A stretch of DNA of 64,000 nt. It comes from Candidimonas humi (GTDB lineage: Bacteria > Pseudomonadota > Gammaproteobacteria > Burkholderiales > Burkholderiaceae_B). The notes under the pieces are model-generated. The model saw only the letters and a program-made list of their open reading frames with translations, did no database searches and had not been told where the DNA came from. The position numbers were made by a program, and so were the translations under genes. The stretch's first letter is position 1, and every line of letters begins with the position of its first letter. This document shows, in pieces, positions 17,229 through 24,807 of this stretch. The stretch spans positions 186,001-250,000 of the forward strand of contig NZ_JAHTBN010000005.1 in assembly GCF_019166065.1 (NCBI RefSeq). The letters are read 5' to 3'.

Positions 17229-18313
17229 GGTGTCGGTACGGTAATGCCGGAAATTCGTGGGGCCGCCTCGTCGAGCGTACGCAGCAGTTCGCGGGCCTGT
17301 GCGCGGCAGTCGTCCGCATCGCCGGTCAGCGTGCAGCGCAGGGCGCGGTCCAGGCCCCGGAAATGCGCGCCGCTGCTGCGGGCGTAGGCCGGGTCGTAAT
17401 GCAGTTCGATAAGTTCGGTGAACAATTGCGCGCGCGCATCGGCGTCTATCATGTCCTGCCAGCGCTGCACGACCTTCTTGCCGTGCAGCAGGGTATAGCG
17501 GGCCAGGGTCTGCTTGAAGCCTTCGGGCTCGTCGAACAGATGGGCATAGTCCTGCAGCAGGAAGGCGACGCGATCGCGGATGCTGGCGCGGACCTCGATG
17601 CAGTCGCCGCCGTGCACGCGTTCCAGCAAGGCGGCCGGCACGCTGATGCGGCCGATGCGCGAACTTTCCGCTTCGACGAAAACCGGGCGTGCGCGATCGA
17701 ACCCGGACAGCGTTGCGACCAGGCCCGTCTCGAAGCGCTTCTGCGAGGGCTGCGGCTGTCGCGGCAGGGCGCCCAGCAGCGAGCCGCGGTGCGCGGCCAG
17801 CCGTTCCAGGTCGAGCGCCTGCGCGCCCTCGGCCGCGAGCGCTTCGAGCAGGCGCGTCTTGCCGGTGCCGGTATGGCCGGTAAGGACTACGTAGCGAAAT
17901 TGCGCAGGCAGGGTCTCGAGCCTGTCGAGCACCGAGCGCCGGTAGGTCTTGTAGCCGCCATCGAGCTGGCGCGCCTGCCAGCCTATCATGTTGAACCAGG
18001 TCGTCATCGAGCCCGAGCGCTTGCCGCCGCGCCAGCAGTAGATCAGCGGCTTCCATGAGCGCGGACGGTCGGCGAACACGGTCTGGAGATGTTCCGCGAT
18101 GTTGCGGGCCACCAGCGCGGCGCCCAGCCGCGTGGCCTCGAAAGGCGAGACCTGGGCGTACATGGTGCCCACGGTGACGCGTTCCTCGTTGCTGAGCACC
18201 GGCGCGTTTATCGCGCCGGGTATATGGTCGTCGGCGTATTCGAGCGGCGTGCGCACGTCGACGATTTCGTCGAAGTCGCCCAGGCGATCCAGCGGGACGA
18301 TCAGGTTCTTCAC
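17225..18313 (-). CDS. selU: tRNA 2-selenouridine synthase
   Basis: A 362-residue enzyme (YbbB/MnmH) that replaces sulfur with selenium at the wobble 2-thiouridine of Lys, Glu and Gln tRNAs, passing through a geranylated intermediate. The N-terminal rhodanese domain has catalytic C93 in LIYCWRGGKRSG. The C-terminal P-loop domain has GHTGTGKT at about 146-153. A GTG start at 18313 is chosen because homology starts there and it forms a GTGA overlap with the stop of the GST gene. It is the middle gene of GST-selU-selD. Confidence 0.95.
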   Translation of the reverse strand: MKNLIVPLDRLGDFDEIVDVRTPLEYADDHIPGAINAPVLSNEERVTVGTMYAQVSPFEATRLGAALVARNIAEHLQTVFADRPRSWKPLIYCWRGGKRSGSMTTWFNMIGWQARQLDGGYKTYRRSVLDRLETLPAQFRYVVLTGHTGTGKTRLLEALAAEGAQALDLERLAAHRGSLLGALPRQPQPSQKRFETGLVATLSGFDRARPVFVEAESSRIGRISVPAALLERVHGGDCIEVRASIRDRVAFLLQDYAHLFDEPEGFKQTLARYTLLHGKKVVQRWQDMIDADARAQLFTELIELHYDPAYARSSGAHFRGLDRALRCTLTGDADDCRAQARELLRTLDEAAPRISGITVPTP

Positions 18314-18981
18314 TTCGCGGCCGACCCGGGCAGTGTGAAATAGGGCGGCTCTATGCCTTCGGCCGCGAAACTGCGCCGTATGGCCGGGCGCGCCGCGACC
18401 TGGTCTATATGCCGGGCGAGATGAGGGCGCGCGGCGGCTGGGCGGGCCATGCCGCGCGTCCAGCGGCACAGCATCATCAGGTAGATATCCGCGAGGCTGT
18501 ACGCGTCGCCCGCAAGAAAGGCGCCGCCATTGCCATTGCCGGCCAGCTCGGCCTCGATGATGTCCAGCATGCCGCCTACGCGTTCTTCGGCGTGGCGCTT
18601 GACTTGCGCTGCGCCGGCCGCGTCGTCGGCCAACCGCTCGGGGTAGAAATAAGTGATCAGCTCGGTCTGCAAGGTGGTGGCCAGGTACATCAGCCATTTG
18701 TAGAAATGCGCGCGCGCGGTGCTGCCGGGCGCCGGGGCCAGCCCGGCCTCGGGATGACGGTCGGCCAGGTGCAGGCAGATGGCGGCTGTCTCGAACAGCG
18801 CCAGGTCGCCATCGATCAATACCGGAATGCGGCCGCTGGGGTTGAGTTTCAGGTATGGCGCGCTTTTATGCTGGTCATGGGCGCGGTCGACGAACACGAG
18901 CTCGTACTCGGCGCCGATTTCCTCGAGCACCGCGTGCGGCGCCAGGCTGGCGTTGCCGGGATGGTAATAGAGCTGGTACAT
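18310..18981 (-). CDS. glutathione S-transferase family protein
   Basis: A 223-residue two-domain GST. The N-terminal thioredoxin-like fold has L-K-L-N-P-S-G-R-I-P-V-L (cis-proline loop) and the glutathione-contacting F-E-T-A-A-I. An all-alpha C-terminal domain follows, with the S-L-A-D-I-Y-L N-capping motif. It is the first gene of the selenium operon, coupled to selU by a GTGA overlap. Glutathione is the usual reductant for selenite, so a role in preparing selenide is an attractive inference, but generic detoxification is equally possible. Confidence 0.88.
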   Translation of the reverse strand: MYQLYYHPGNASLAPHAVLEEIGAEYELVFVDRAHDQHKSAPYLKLNPSGRIPVLIDGDLALFETAAICLHLADRHPEAGLAPAPGSTARAHFYKWLMYLATTLQTELITYFYPERLADDAAGAAQVKRHAEERVGGMLDIIEAELAGNGNGGAFLAGDAYSLADIYLMMLCRWTRGMARPAAARPHLARHIDQVAARPAIRRSFAAEGIEPPYFTLPGSAAK

Positions 18982-19176
18982 GGTTGCGTGATTTGCCGGA
19001 ATAGCGCGAGTCGTATGTGATGGGTTGTTGTATCTGGCGGGTTGTGCGGATCGTGCAAGTTGCCGGGGCTCGGCCGCGTGGCTTCCTGAGCCGGCGGGCC
19101 GGCTTGCGGCTTCCCGTCCGTACGCCAAGGGAGCCTTCGGCCGGCCTTCGGCTTTTTTGGAAGAGCCGGCTTCGGA

Positions 19177-19638
19177 CTACAGCGGCTTGCGATACACGAT
19201 GAACCCCGACTTGTCGGCCACGCTGTCGTAAAGCCGCATGGCCGTCGCATTGGTTTCGTGCGTCTGCCAGTATACGCGCTGCGAACCGGCCTGCCGGGCG
19301 TGTTCGTAGACGGCCTCGATCAAGGCCCGGCCCACCCCCTGGCCGCGCGCGTCGGCCGCCGTGTAGAGGTCTTGCAGGTAGCAGATGGGGCCGATCATGG
19401 TGGTGCTGCGGTGGTACAGGTAATGCACCAGGCCCAGCAGCTTGCCGTCGCGTTCGGCCACCAGGGCGTGCACGGGTTCGTAGGCGTCGAAGAAGCGCGA
19501 CCAGGTGGCCTGGGTGATGCGCTCGGGCAGCGCAGTCGGGCCGCTGCGACCGTAGAAGGTGTTGTAGCCGTCCCATAGCGGCAACCAGGCGGGAAAGTCA
19601 GATTCGGCAACGGGACGGATGTGCACGAGGCTGGGCAT
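19177..19638 (-). CDS. GNAT-family N-acetyltransferase
   Basis: A 153-residue acyl-CoA-dependent acetyltransferase. The acetyl-CoA-binding motif A is visible in 'LQDLYTAADARGQGVGRALI' (R-G-Q-G-V-G-R), and motif B follows with R-V-Y-W-Q-T-H-E-T-N-A-T-A-M-R-L-Y-D, ending F-I-V-Y-R-K-P-L. This organisation is common among small single-domain GNATs that act on amines or amino acids; the substrate is unknown. It lies between the GST-selU-selD operon and argF on the same strand but with gaps of about 150-195 bases, so it is probably its own unit. Confidence 0.9.
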   Translation of the reverse strand: MPSLVHIRPVAESDFPAWLPLWDGYNTFYGRSGPTALPERITQATWSRFFDAYEPVHALVAERDGKLLGLVHYLYHRSTTMIGPICYLQDLYTAADARGQGVGRALIEAVYEHARQAGSQRVYWQTHETNATAMRLYDSVADKSGFIVYRKPL

Positions 19639-19789
19639 GGCAGTTTCCTAGGTATGGCGGCAGCGCTTGCGCCTGTGCGCCGTGGCGGCATGAAGCCGGA
19701 TATGGCCCGGTACAAGGCCTGCCTCTGGCGCCAGGGGCGTCCTGGACCAGGCCGGCGCGGGCGCGACAAAGCGTGCGCCCGCGCCGGCC

Positions 19790-20731
19790 TCAGGCCACCT
19801 GGCCCAGAAGCAGGAATTCCATGAGCGCCTTCTGCACGTGCAGGCGATTCTCGGCTTCGTCCCAGACCACGCTTTGCGGGCCGTCGATGACGTCTCCCGT
19901 GACTTCTTCGCCGCGGTGGGCGGGCAGGCAATGCATGAAGAGCGCAGCCGGATCGGCCACGGCCATCATCTCGGCGTCCACGCACCAGTCGGCGAAGGCC
20001 TGGCGGCGCTCTTCGTTCTCGGCTTCGTAGCCCATGCTGGTCCAGACGTCGGTCGTGACCAGGTGCGCGCCGCGGCAGGCTTGCATGGGGTCGGCGAATT
20101 CGCGCAGCACGGTCTCGGGAGGCTGACCGATGCGCTTGCGGTCGAGCTGGTAGCCTTGCGGGGCCGAGACGTGCAGGCGGAAACCCAGTATCTCGGCGGC
20201 TTGCAGCCAGGTGTAGGCCATGTTGTTGCCGTCGCCGATCCAGGCCACGGTCTTGCCTTCGATGGAGCCGGCGTGTTCTATGTAGGTGAAGATGTCGGCC
20301 AGGATCTGGCAGGGGTGGAATTCGTTGGTCAGGCCGTTGATCACGGGCACGCGCGAATGCGCTGCGAAACGCTCGATGCGCGTCTGCTCGAAGGTGCGGA
20401 TCATGACCAGGTCCACCATGCGCGAGATGACTCTTGCGGTGTCTTCGATGGGTTCGGCACGTCCGAGCTGCGAGTCGCCGGTGGTCAGGTGTATGACCGA
20501 GCCCCCCAACTGGTACATGCCGGCCTCGAACGAGACCCGGGTGCGGGTGCTGGCCTTTTCGAAGACCATGGCCAGGTTGCGGTCATGCAGCGTGTGATGC
20601 GGCTGGTAGCGCTTGAACTTGTCCTTGATGAGGCGGGCGCGGTCCAGCACGTAATGGATTTCGTCCCGGGACAGGTCACGGAATTGCAGGAAATGCCGCA
20701 GGGGGCCGGTTTGCGATGGGGTGGAAGCCAT
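19790..20731 (-). CDS. argF: ornithine carbamoyltransferase
   Basis: A 313-residue cytosolic enzyme joining carbamoyl phosphate and ornithine to citrulline in arginine synthesis. It carries the carbamoyl-phosphate motif STRTR (61-65), the H-P-C-Q-I-L-A-D loop, ornithine-binding W-T-S-M-G and catalytic MHCLPAHRGEE near the C-terminus. The start at 20731 (MASTPSQ) is preferred over an in-frame start at 20809: it has AAGG at a fair distance, and the extra residues lack family character. It is divergent from the DUF3579 gene. Confidence 0.96.
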   Translation of the reverse strand: MASTPSQTGPLRHFLQFRDLSRDEIHYVLDRARLIKDKFKRYQPHHTLHDRNLAMVFEKASTRTRVSFEAGMYQLGGSVIHLTTGDSQLGRAEPIEDTARVISRMVDLVMIRTFEQTRIERFAAHSRVPVINGLTNEFHPCQILADIFTYIEHAGSIEGKTVAWIGDGNNMAYTWLQAAEILGFRLHVSAPQGYQLDRKRIGQPPETVLREFADPMQACRGAHLVTTDVWTSMGYEAENEERRQAFADWCVDAEMMAVADPAALFMHCLPAHRGEEVTGDVIDGPQSVVWDEAENRLHVQKALMEFLLLGQVA

Positions 20732-21105
20732 ATCGAGCCTTGATCGAGAAAAACTCGGCCGGCGCTCCGGTAAGGAGCGCTTTTGCAAGTGATGATGGGA
20801 AAAGATCAATGATATACATAATCACATAATCGGCGCCAGACGGGGAGTCCCGCGTAGGCAATTCGAAAGCTCAAATTGGGTACAATTCGGACGCGGATGT
20901 CGATGGCGGCGGCCGCTCGTGCCCCTGGCGGCCCTGTTTGCCGGGTCGGTTCCACCGAACCAGGGCGCCGGCCGCCTGTGCCCGCGCCTGTTCCGGCTCC
21001 ATTTGCCCGGGTAGTGCGTTTTCGCGTGCATGGGGCTCTTGCGACTCGTGCCCCCCAGGGGCAGCCTGCACCGAAAGCGGCACTCTTTTTAGCGTAAACA
21101 GCCTA
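20732..21105. promoter_or_regulatory. divergent region between argF and the DUF3579 gene
   Basis: These 374 bases hold no supported gene. An AT-rich patch next to argF (about 20805-20830, including ATATACATAATCACATAA) is a plausible argF promoter and regulator area. The half near the DUF3579 gene is GC-rich, with a short T-run (CTCTTTTTAG) just before its start. A clear ARG box was not recognised. Confidence 0.35.
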
Positions 21106-21393
21106 GTGCAACAACTCATCATTCATGGCGTCACCCTCGATGGGCAGCGCTTTCGCCCCAGCGACTGGGCCGAGCGCCTGGCGGGAGTGCTCTCGCCGTT
21201 CCGGCCGGCCGGCAGCGCCGGCGGCCACCTGACCTATTCGCCGTATGCCTTGCCCACTCTCATAGAGGGAGTTCGTTGCGTGGTGGTCGATGCGCGCCTG
21301 CGCGAACTGGAACCCCTGGCCTGGAAGTTCGTGTACGAATTTGCGCGCGACAATAATCTGCGCACCAGCGAAGTGCCGGACGCCGCGGCCTAG
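21106..21393 (+). CDS. DUF3579 family protein
   Basis: Ninety-five residues matching the betaproteobacterial DUF3579 family: an early I-I-H-G-V-T-x-D-G-Q-x-F-R-P-S-D-W-A-E-R-L-A-G-V segment, then the Y-S-P-Y-A-L-P motif and a C-terminal W-K-F-V-Y-E-F-A-R-D-N-N-L. The GTG at 21106 is chosen because family similarity starts there; the ribosome site is poor. These proteins are conserved next to argF in related genomes as I recall it; their function is unknown. Confidence 0.82.
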   Translation: MQQLIIHGVTLDGQRFRPSDWAERLAGVLSPFRPAGSAGGHLTYSPYALPTLIEGVRCVVVDARLRELEPLAWKFVYEFARDNNLRTSEVPDAAA

Positions 21394-21520
21394 CGGCGCC
21401 ACGGCCCGGCATGCAGGAAATCAGCCGGAAAAAAGACGCTGCTTAAAGACGCCTCTCGATCCTTCGGGGGCGGCGGCAAGCGCCGCTGTCATGGGCCGGG
21501 CGGCAAGATCGCCGAACGAA

Positions 21521-21544
21521 ACAAAGGGGCGCCGTAGCGCCCCT
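21521..21544 (-). terminator. rpsT rho-independent terminator
   Basis: On the minus strand AGGGGCGC (21544-21537) pairs with GCGCCCCT (21532-21525) around a 4-base loop and is followed by TTGT-TTC. It sits about 50 bases after the rpsT stop codon. Confidence 0.8.
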
Positions 21545-21595
21545 AGTCTTGTGCGGCCGCGCGTAGCGCCGCCGCTGCAAACCCGGTCGAATCTA

Positions 21596-21859
21596 TCAGG
21601 CCAGCGCCTTGACGGCAGCGGCCAGGCGGCTCTTGTGGCGAGCGGCCTTGTTCTTATGGATGATGTTCTTGTCGGCAACGCTGTCGATGACGCTGGTAGC
21701 CTTGCGGAAAACTTCGGCAGCAGCAGCCTTGTCGCCGGCGGCGATAGCCTGGCGCACGCGCTTGATCGACGTACGCAGCATCGAGCGCAGGCTGGAGTTG
21801 TGTTTGTTGCGCTCAACCGACTGGCGGGCGCGCTTGCGAGCTTGGGCGGAATTGGCCAT
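21596..21859 (-). CDS. rpsT: 30S ribosomal protein S20
   Basis: An 87-residue, very basic protein that binds 16S rRNA early in 30S assembly. The sequence [13 protein letters not shown] at the start, [11 protein letters not shown] in the middle and [10 protein letters not shown] near the end are standard S20. It is a monocistronic gene with its own terminator. The AT-rich DNA immediately upstream (about 21865-21925) is a likely promoter. Confidence 0.98.
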   Translation of the reverse strand: MANSAQARKRARQSVERNKHNSSLRSMLRTSIKRVRQAIAAGDKAAAAEVFRKATSVIDSVADKNIIHKNKAARHKSRLAAAVKALA

Positions 21860-21994
21860 GAGTGTTTAGATTAAACCTGAAAGTAAACCGGGCAAACGTA
21901 AATTATATAGGGAAAACATACACATGTAAATACCTGTGCCGCCTTGACCCGCCAGGCCCGGCCGCCGGGCTGTGTCCGTCTTCTGTCCGTCTAT

Positions 21995-22264
21995 CTAATA
22001 GTAAAGCGTGGCGATAACCGTGTCGATGTACTGGCCGGCCCTGGCGTCGGGCTGGGGGGGAACTTCGCCATAGACCGACAAGGTAACGGTATTGCCGGCA
22101 ACGTCGGTCTTGCCCGAGACCCTGTTCTGGTCCTGGTCGTCCGCCCAGACGTGGGTGTGGCTTTCGTCCGTATATAACTGGTATTTGACGTAGCCTCCGC
22201 TGCCGAACATGCGGCGCGCCTGCCCATCGTGAAACTGGCCGTCGCTCAGGCCCACCCGCCATTC
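21995..22264 (-). pseudogene. C-terminal remnant of a spore-coat-U (Csu-type) fimbrial protein
   Basis: Eighty-nine codons match the second half of the SCPU domain used by secreted chaperone-usher fimbriae: V-G-L-S-x-G then A-R-R-M, Y-V-K-Y-Q-L-Y-T-D, T-V-T-L-S-V-Y-G-E-V-P-P-Q and a final Y-I-D-T-V-I-A-T-L-Y-Y. The frame stays open upstream to 22396, but that part has neither the first half of the domain nor a signal peptide, which normal proteins of about 160-180 residues have. No chaperone or usher gene is nearby. The gene is therefore read as a 5'-truncated relic. Confidence 0.7.
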
Positions 22265-22434
22265 GGCGCCCGGCGTTGGTACCAGGGGCGCGACGGTGGG
22301 CCGCTGACTGGGCTGTGATCGGGAGAAGGTGCGAGTTTTCGATCGAGTAACCCGCGCGGGCCGGCCGTGTCGCCGATAGTGTCGCCCTTGGTACACGGAG
22401 CGGCCCGTGTCGGGGCCAAGTCAGGCAGATGTCT

Positions 22435-23496
22435 TTAATGCCCGGATAGCCGGTGGGCGAGGGCGAGGCCGGTTTTCCGTGTTCCCAGTTTGCCGCCGAT
22501 GTCGCGTGTTGCTTCGCCGGCTTCTATGGCCTGGGCCACCCCTTGGAAGATGGCATTGCCGGCGTCCAGAAAGCCTGGTTTGCCGGATTTCTGCCCGTAC
22601 CAGTTCAGCAGCATGGCGGCGGACAATACCTGTGAAAATGGATTGGCGAGATCCTGCCCTGCAATATCTGGAGCGGACCCGTGTGCAGCCTGGCCCATCG
22701 CATAGTGCGCGCCGGCATTGAGCGATCCTCCCAGTCCCAGGCTGCCGGACAGTTCGGCCGTCAGATCGGACAGGATATCCCCGAACATATTGGTCGTTAC
22801 TATGACGTCGAAGCGTTGCGGGGCCCGCACTACGTGCGCCATCATCGCGTCGACGATGAAGTCGTCCACCTGCACTTCGGGAAATTCCTCTGCGACCCGA
22901 TGGCAGATGTCGATGAACATGCCGTCGCCCATCTTCAAGACATTTGCCTTGTGCACGATGCTTACGTGCTTGCGGCGGGTCATTGCCAACTGGAATGCCG
23001 AGCGCGCTATACGTTCGCAACACTGCCGGGTGATACGGCGCAGAGAAATGACGACGTCCGGCGTAATCAGCATTTCGCTGGCACCCGATTCGATATTGCG
23101 GTCTGCGTAAAACCCTTCCGTATTCTCGCGCACCACGGTCAGGTCGAACTCGCCGAGGCGGGCGGGCATGCCCTTGTATGTGCGGGCTGGACGAATATTG
23201 GCATAAAGATCCAAGTGCTTGCGAAAGTACTTGGAAGGGTTGATTTCACCCTTGGATTCATCCTTGAAATCGTAGGTGGCCATGGGGCCCAGCATGAGCC
23301 CATCGGCGGCCTTGACCTTTTCGAGCAGTGCATTGGTAACCGTGGCGCCGTGCTGTTTCAGGCTGTCGTGGCCCGCTACGTCATATGTCAGGTTCAGTTC
23401 GAGCGCGAAGCGACGCGACACGGTTTCCAGGATGTTGGTCGCGACAGCCATGGTTTCGGGGCCGATGCCGTCTCCGGGAAGAACTACGATTCTCAT
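22435..23496 (-). CDS. isocitrate/isopropylmalate dehydrogenase family protein
   Basis: A 353-residue NAD(P)-dependent oxidative decarboxylase of the IDH/IPMDH fold. It has the N-terminal GDGIGPE, the substrate loop around L-D-L-Y-A-N-I-R-P-A, D-L-T-V-V-R-E-N-T-E-G-F-Y, catalytic K in HKANVLK, the D-V-I-V-T-T-N-M-F-G-D-I-L-S-D metal site and the coenzyme loop HGSAPDIAG. Family members act on 3-isopropylmalate, tartrate, malate, homoisocitrate or similar 2-hydroxy-acids. Because it is paired with a Bug receptor and not with leuCD, I favour a catabolic hydroxy-dicarboxylate dehydrogenase over LeuB. Confidence 0.85.
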   Translation of the reverse strand: MRIVVLPGDGIGPETMAVATNILETVSRRFALELNLTYDVAGHDSLKQHGATVTNALLEKVKAADGLMLGPMATYDFKDESKGEINPSKYFRKHLDLYANIRPARTYKGMPARLGEFDLTVVRENTEGFYADRNIESGASEMLITPDVVISLRRITRQCCERIARSAFQLAMTRRKHVSIVHKANVLKMGDGMFIDICHRVAEEFPEVQVDDFIVDAMMAHVVRAPQRFDVIVTTNMFGDILSDLTAELSGSLGLGGSLNAGAHYAMGQAAHGSAPDIAGQDLANPFSQVLSAAMLLNWYGQKSGKPGFLDAGNAIFQGVAQAIEAGEATRDIGGKLGTRKTGLALAHRLSGH

Positions 23497-23605
23497 GTGA
23501 GTAAATACTCCGATATAGGGGCTGCGGTGCTCGCCCGCTTGGGGATAAGCGAGGCTTGCGGGCCGGCAGATGCCGGCCTTCTAAAACCGGTAGATGGCGG
23601 TATTG

Positions 23606-24592
23606 CTATTTATGGTTAATACGTTGGACGACGCCTTGCCACATGGCCAGTTCCGTATTCAGCTTGTTCCGGAAATCAGCCGGGCTGCCATGGAAAATGG
23701 TCGCGCCTTCAGTGTGCAGTCGATCGCGCACCAGTGCCTGGCCGGTAATCTTGTTGGTTGCCGCGTTCAGCTTGGCAACGATATCTGCCGGCAGCTTGGC
23801 GGGTCCGAGCAGACCCCACCAGGTAGAAATATCGAAGCCTTTCACTCCCGCCTCGTCGAGTGTAGGTACCGCGGGAAACAGCGAAGAGCGTGTCGCTGTC
23901 GTGACGGCAAGCACCTTTACATTTCCCGCGCGGGCTTGTTCCAGCATGGTGGGCATGGTCGAGAAAAAGATTTGTACTCGGCCGGCGAGCAGATCCATGG
24001 TGGCGGGGCCGCTGCCGCGATAAGGAACGTGACTGATGTTCGTCCCGGTCTTTTGCTGGAATAGCGCGCCTGAAAGATGGTTGATGCTGCCGGGGCCTGC
24101 AGAACAATAATTGATGGTGCCCGGCTTATCGTGAATTTGTTTGAGCAGATCGGATACCGAATCGATGCCGAGGTTTTTGTTGGCCACCAGCATTAGCGGA
24201 CCGGAGCCCAGTAACGCGATGGGAGTGAAGTCCGCTCGCGGGTTATACGCTTTGCTGCCCTCCCAAGCCGCGTTAGTGGCGAAAGTAGAGGTTGCAAACA
24301 ATAGCGTATAGCCATCTGGTTTGGCGTGCGCCACGCGCGCGGCCCCGATCGAGCCGCCCCCGCCGCCCCGATTCTCGACTATGACGGATCGTCCTAGCGA
24401 CTTGGAGAGTTCCTGGGCGAATTCGCGGGCGATGCTGTCGGTGCCGCCGCCCGGCGCAAATGGCACGACTAGAGTCACGGCTTGCTTGGGCCAGTCTCCG
24501 GCGTCGGTGTTGGGCGCCGCGCTCGTGCTAATCCCGCTGAGAGCCCCAATCAGCGTGGCGCATGCCACGAACAAGCTTCTTGTCGATATCAC
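23606..24592 (-). CDS. Bug-family tripartite tricarboxylate receptor
   Basis: A 328-residue periplasmic binding protein (TctC/Bug family, greatly expanded in Bordetella). A signal peptide ends near residue 25. The diagnostic V-T-L-V-V-P-F-A-P-G-G-G-T-D, G-G-G-G-S-I-G-A and K-P-D-G-Y-T-L-L motifs follow, with H-V-P-Y-R-G-S-G-P in the second lobe. The GTG start at 24592 has AGGAGA at good distance. The dehydrogenase gene follows after about 110 bases. No TctA/TctB membrane genes are adjacent, so transport or sensing with another system is assumed. Confidence 0.92.
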   Translation of the reverse strand: MISTRSLFVACATLIGALSGISTSAAPNTDAGDWPKQAVTLVVPFAPGGGTDSIAREFAQELSKSLGRSVIVENRGGGGGSIGAARVAHAKPDGYTLLFATSTFATNAAWEGSKAYNPRADFTPIALLGSGPLMLVANKNLGIDSVSDLLKQIHDKPGTINYCSAGPGSINHLSGALFQQKTGTNISHVPYRGSGPATMDLLAGRVQIFFSTMPTMLEQARAGNVKVLAVTTATRSSLFPAVPTLDEAGVKGFDISTWWGLLGPAKLPADIVAKLNAATNKITGQALVRDRLHTEGATIFHGSPADFRNKLNTELAMWQGVVQRINHK

Positions 24593-24807
24593 TCTATGTT
24601 CTCCTGGTATGTGTTTGTGCGTTAGTGTTTGTGTGATGGGTTTCGCATATTTAAATATATTTTTGCATACAAAAAAATAAAAAACAATTAAGCGCTGGTG
24701 CGCGCGAGCATGTCGTGCGCCATCGCATGGCGGCGGACTTCAGGCCCAGAAGTACAGGGGAATCGAGAGCGTTTTGTAGCTGGCGGCAGCCGGATTATCG
24801 GCTGCGT
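24593..24807. promoter_or_regulatory. AT-rich upstream region of the Bug operon
   Basis: Contains a markedly AT-rich block (about 24645-24690, with ATTTAAATATATTTTTGCATAC) in an otherwise GC-rich region, directly upstream of the receptor gene. It very likely holds the promoter. The remainder is the 3' flank of murJ; no terminator hairpin with a T-run was recognised. Confidence 0.45.
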
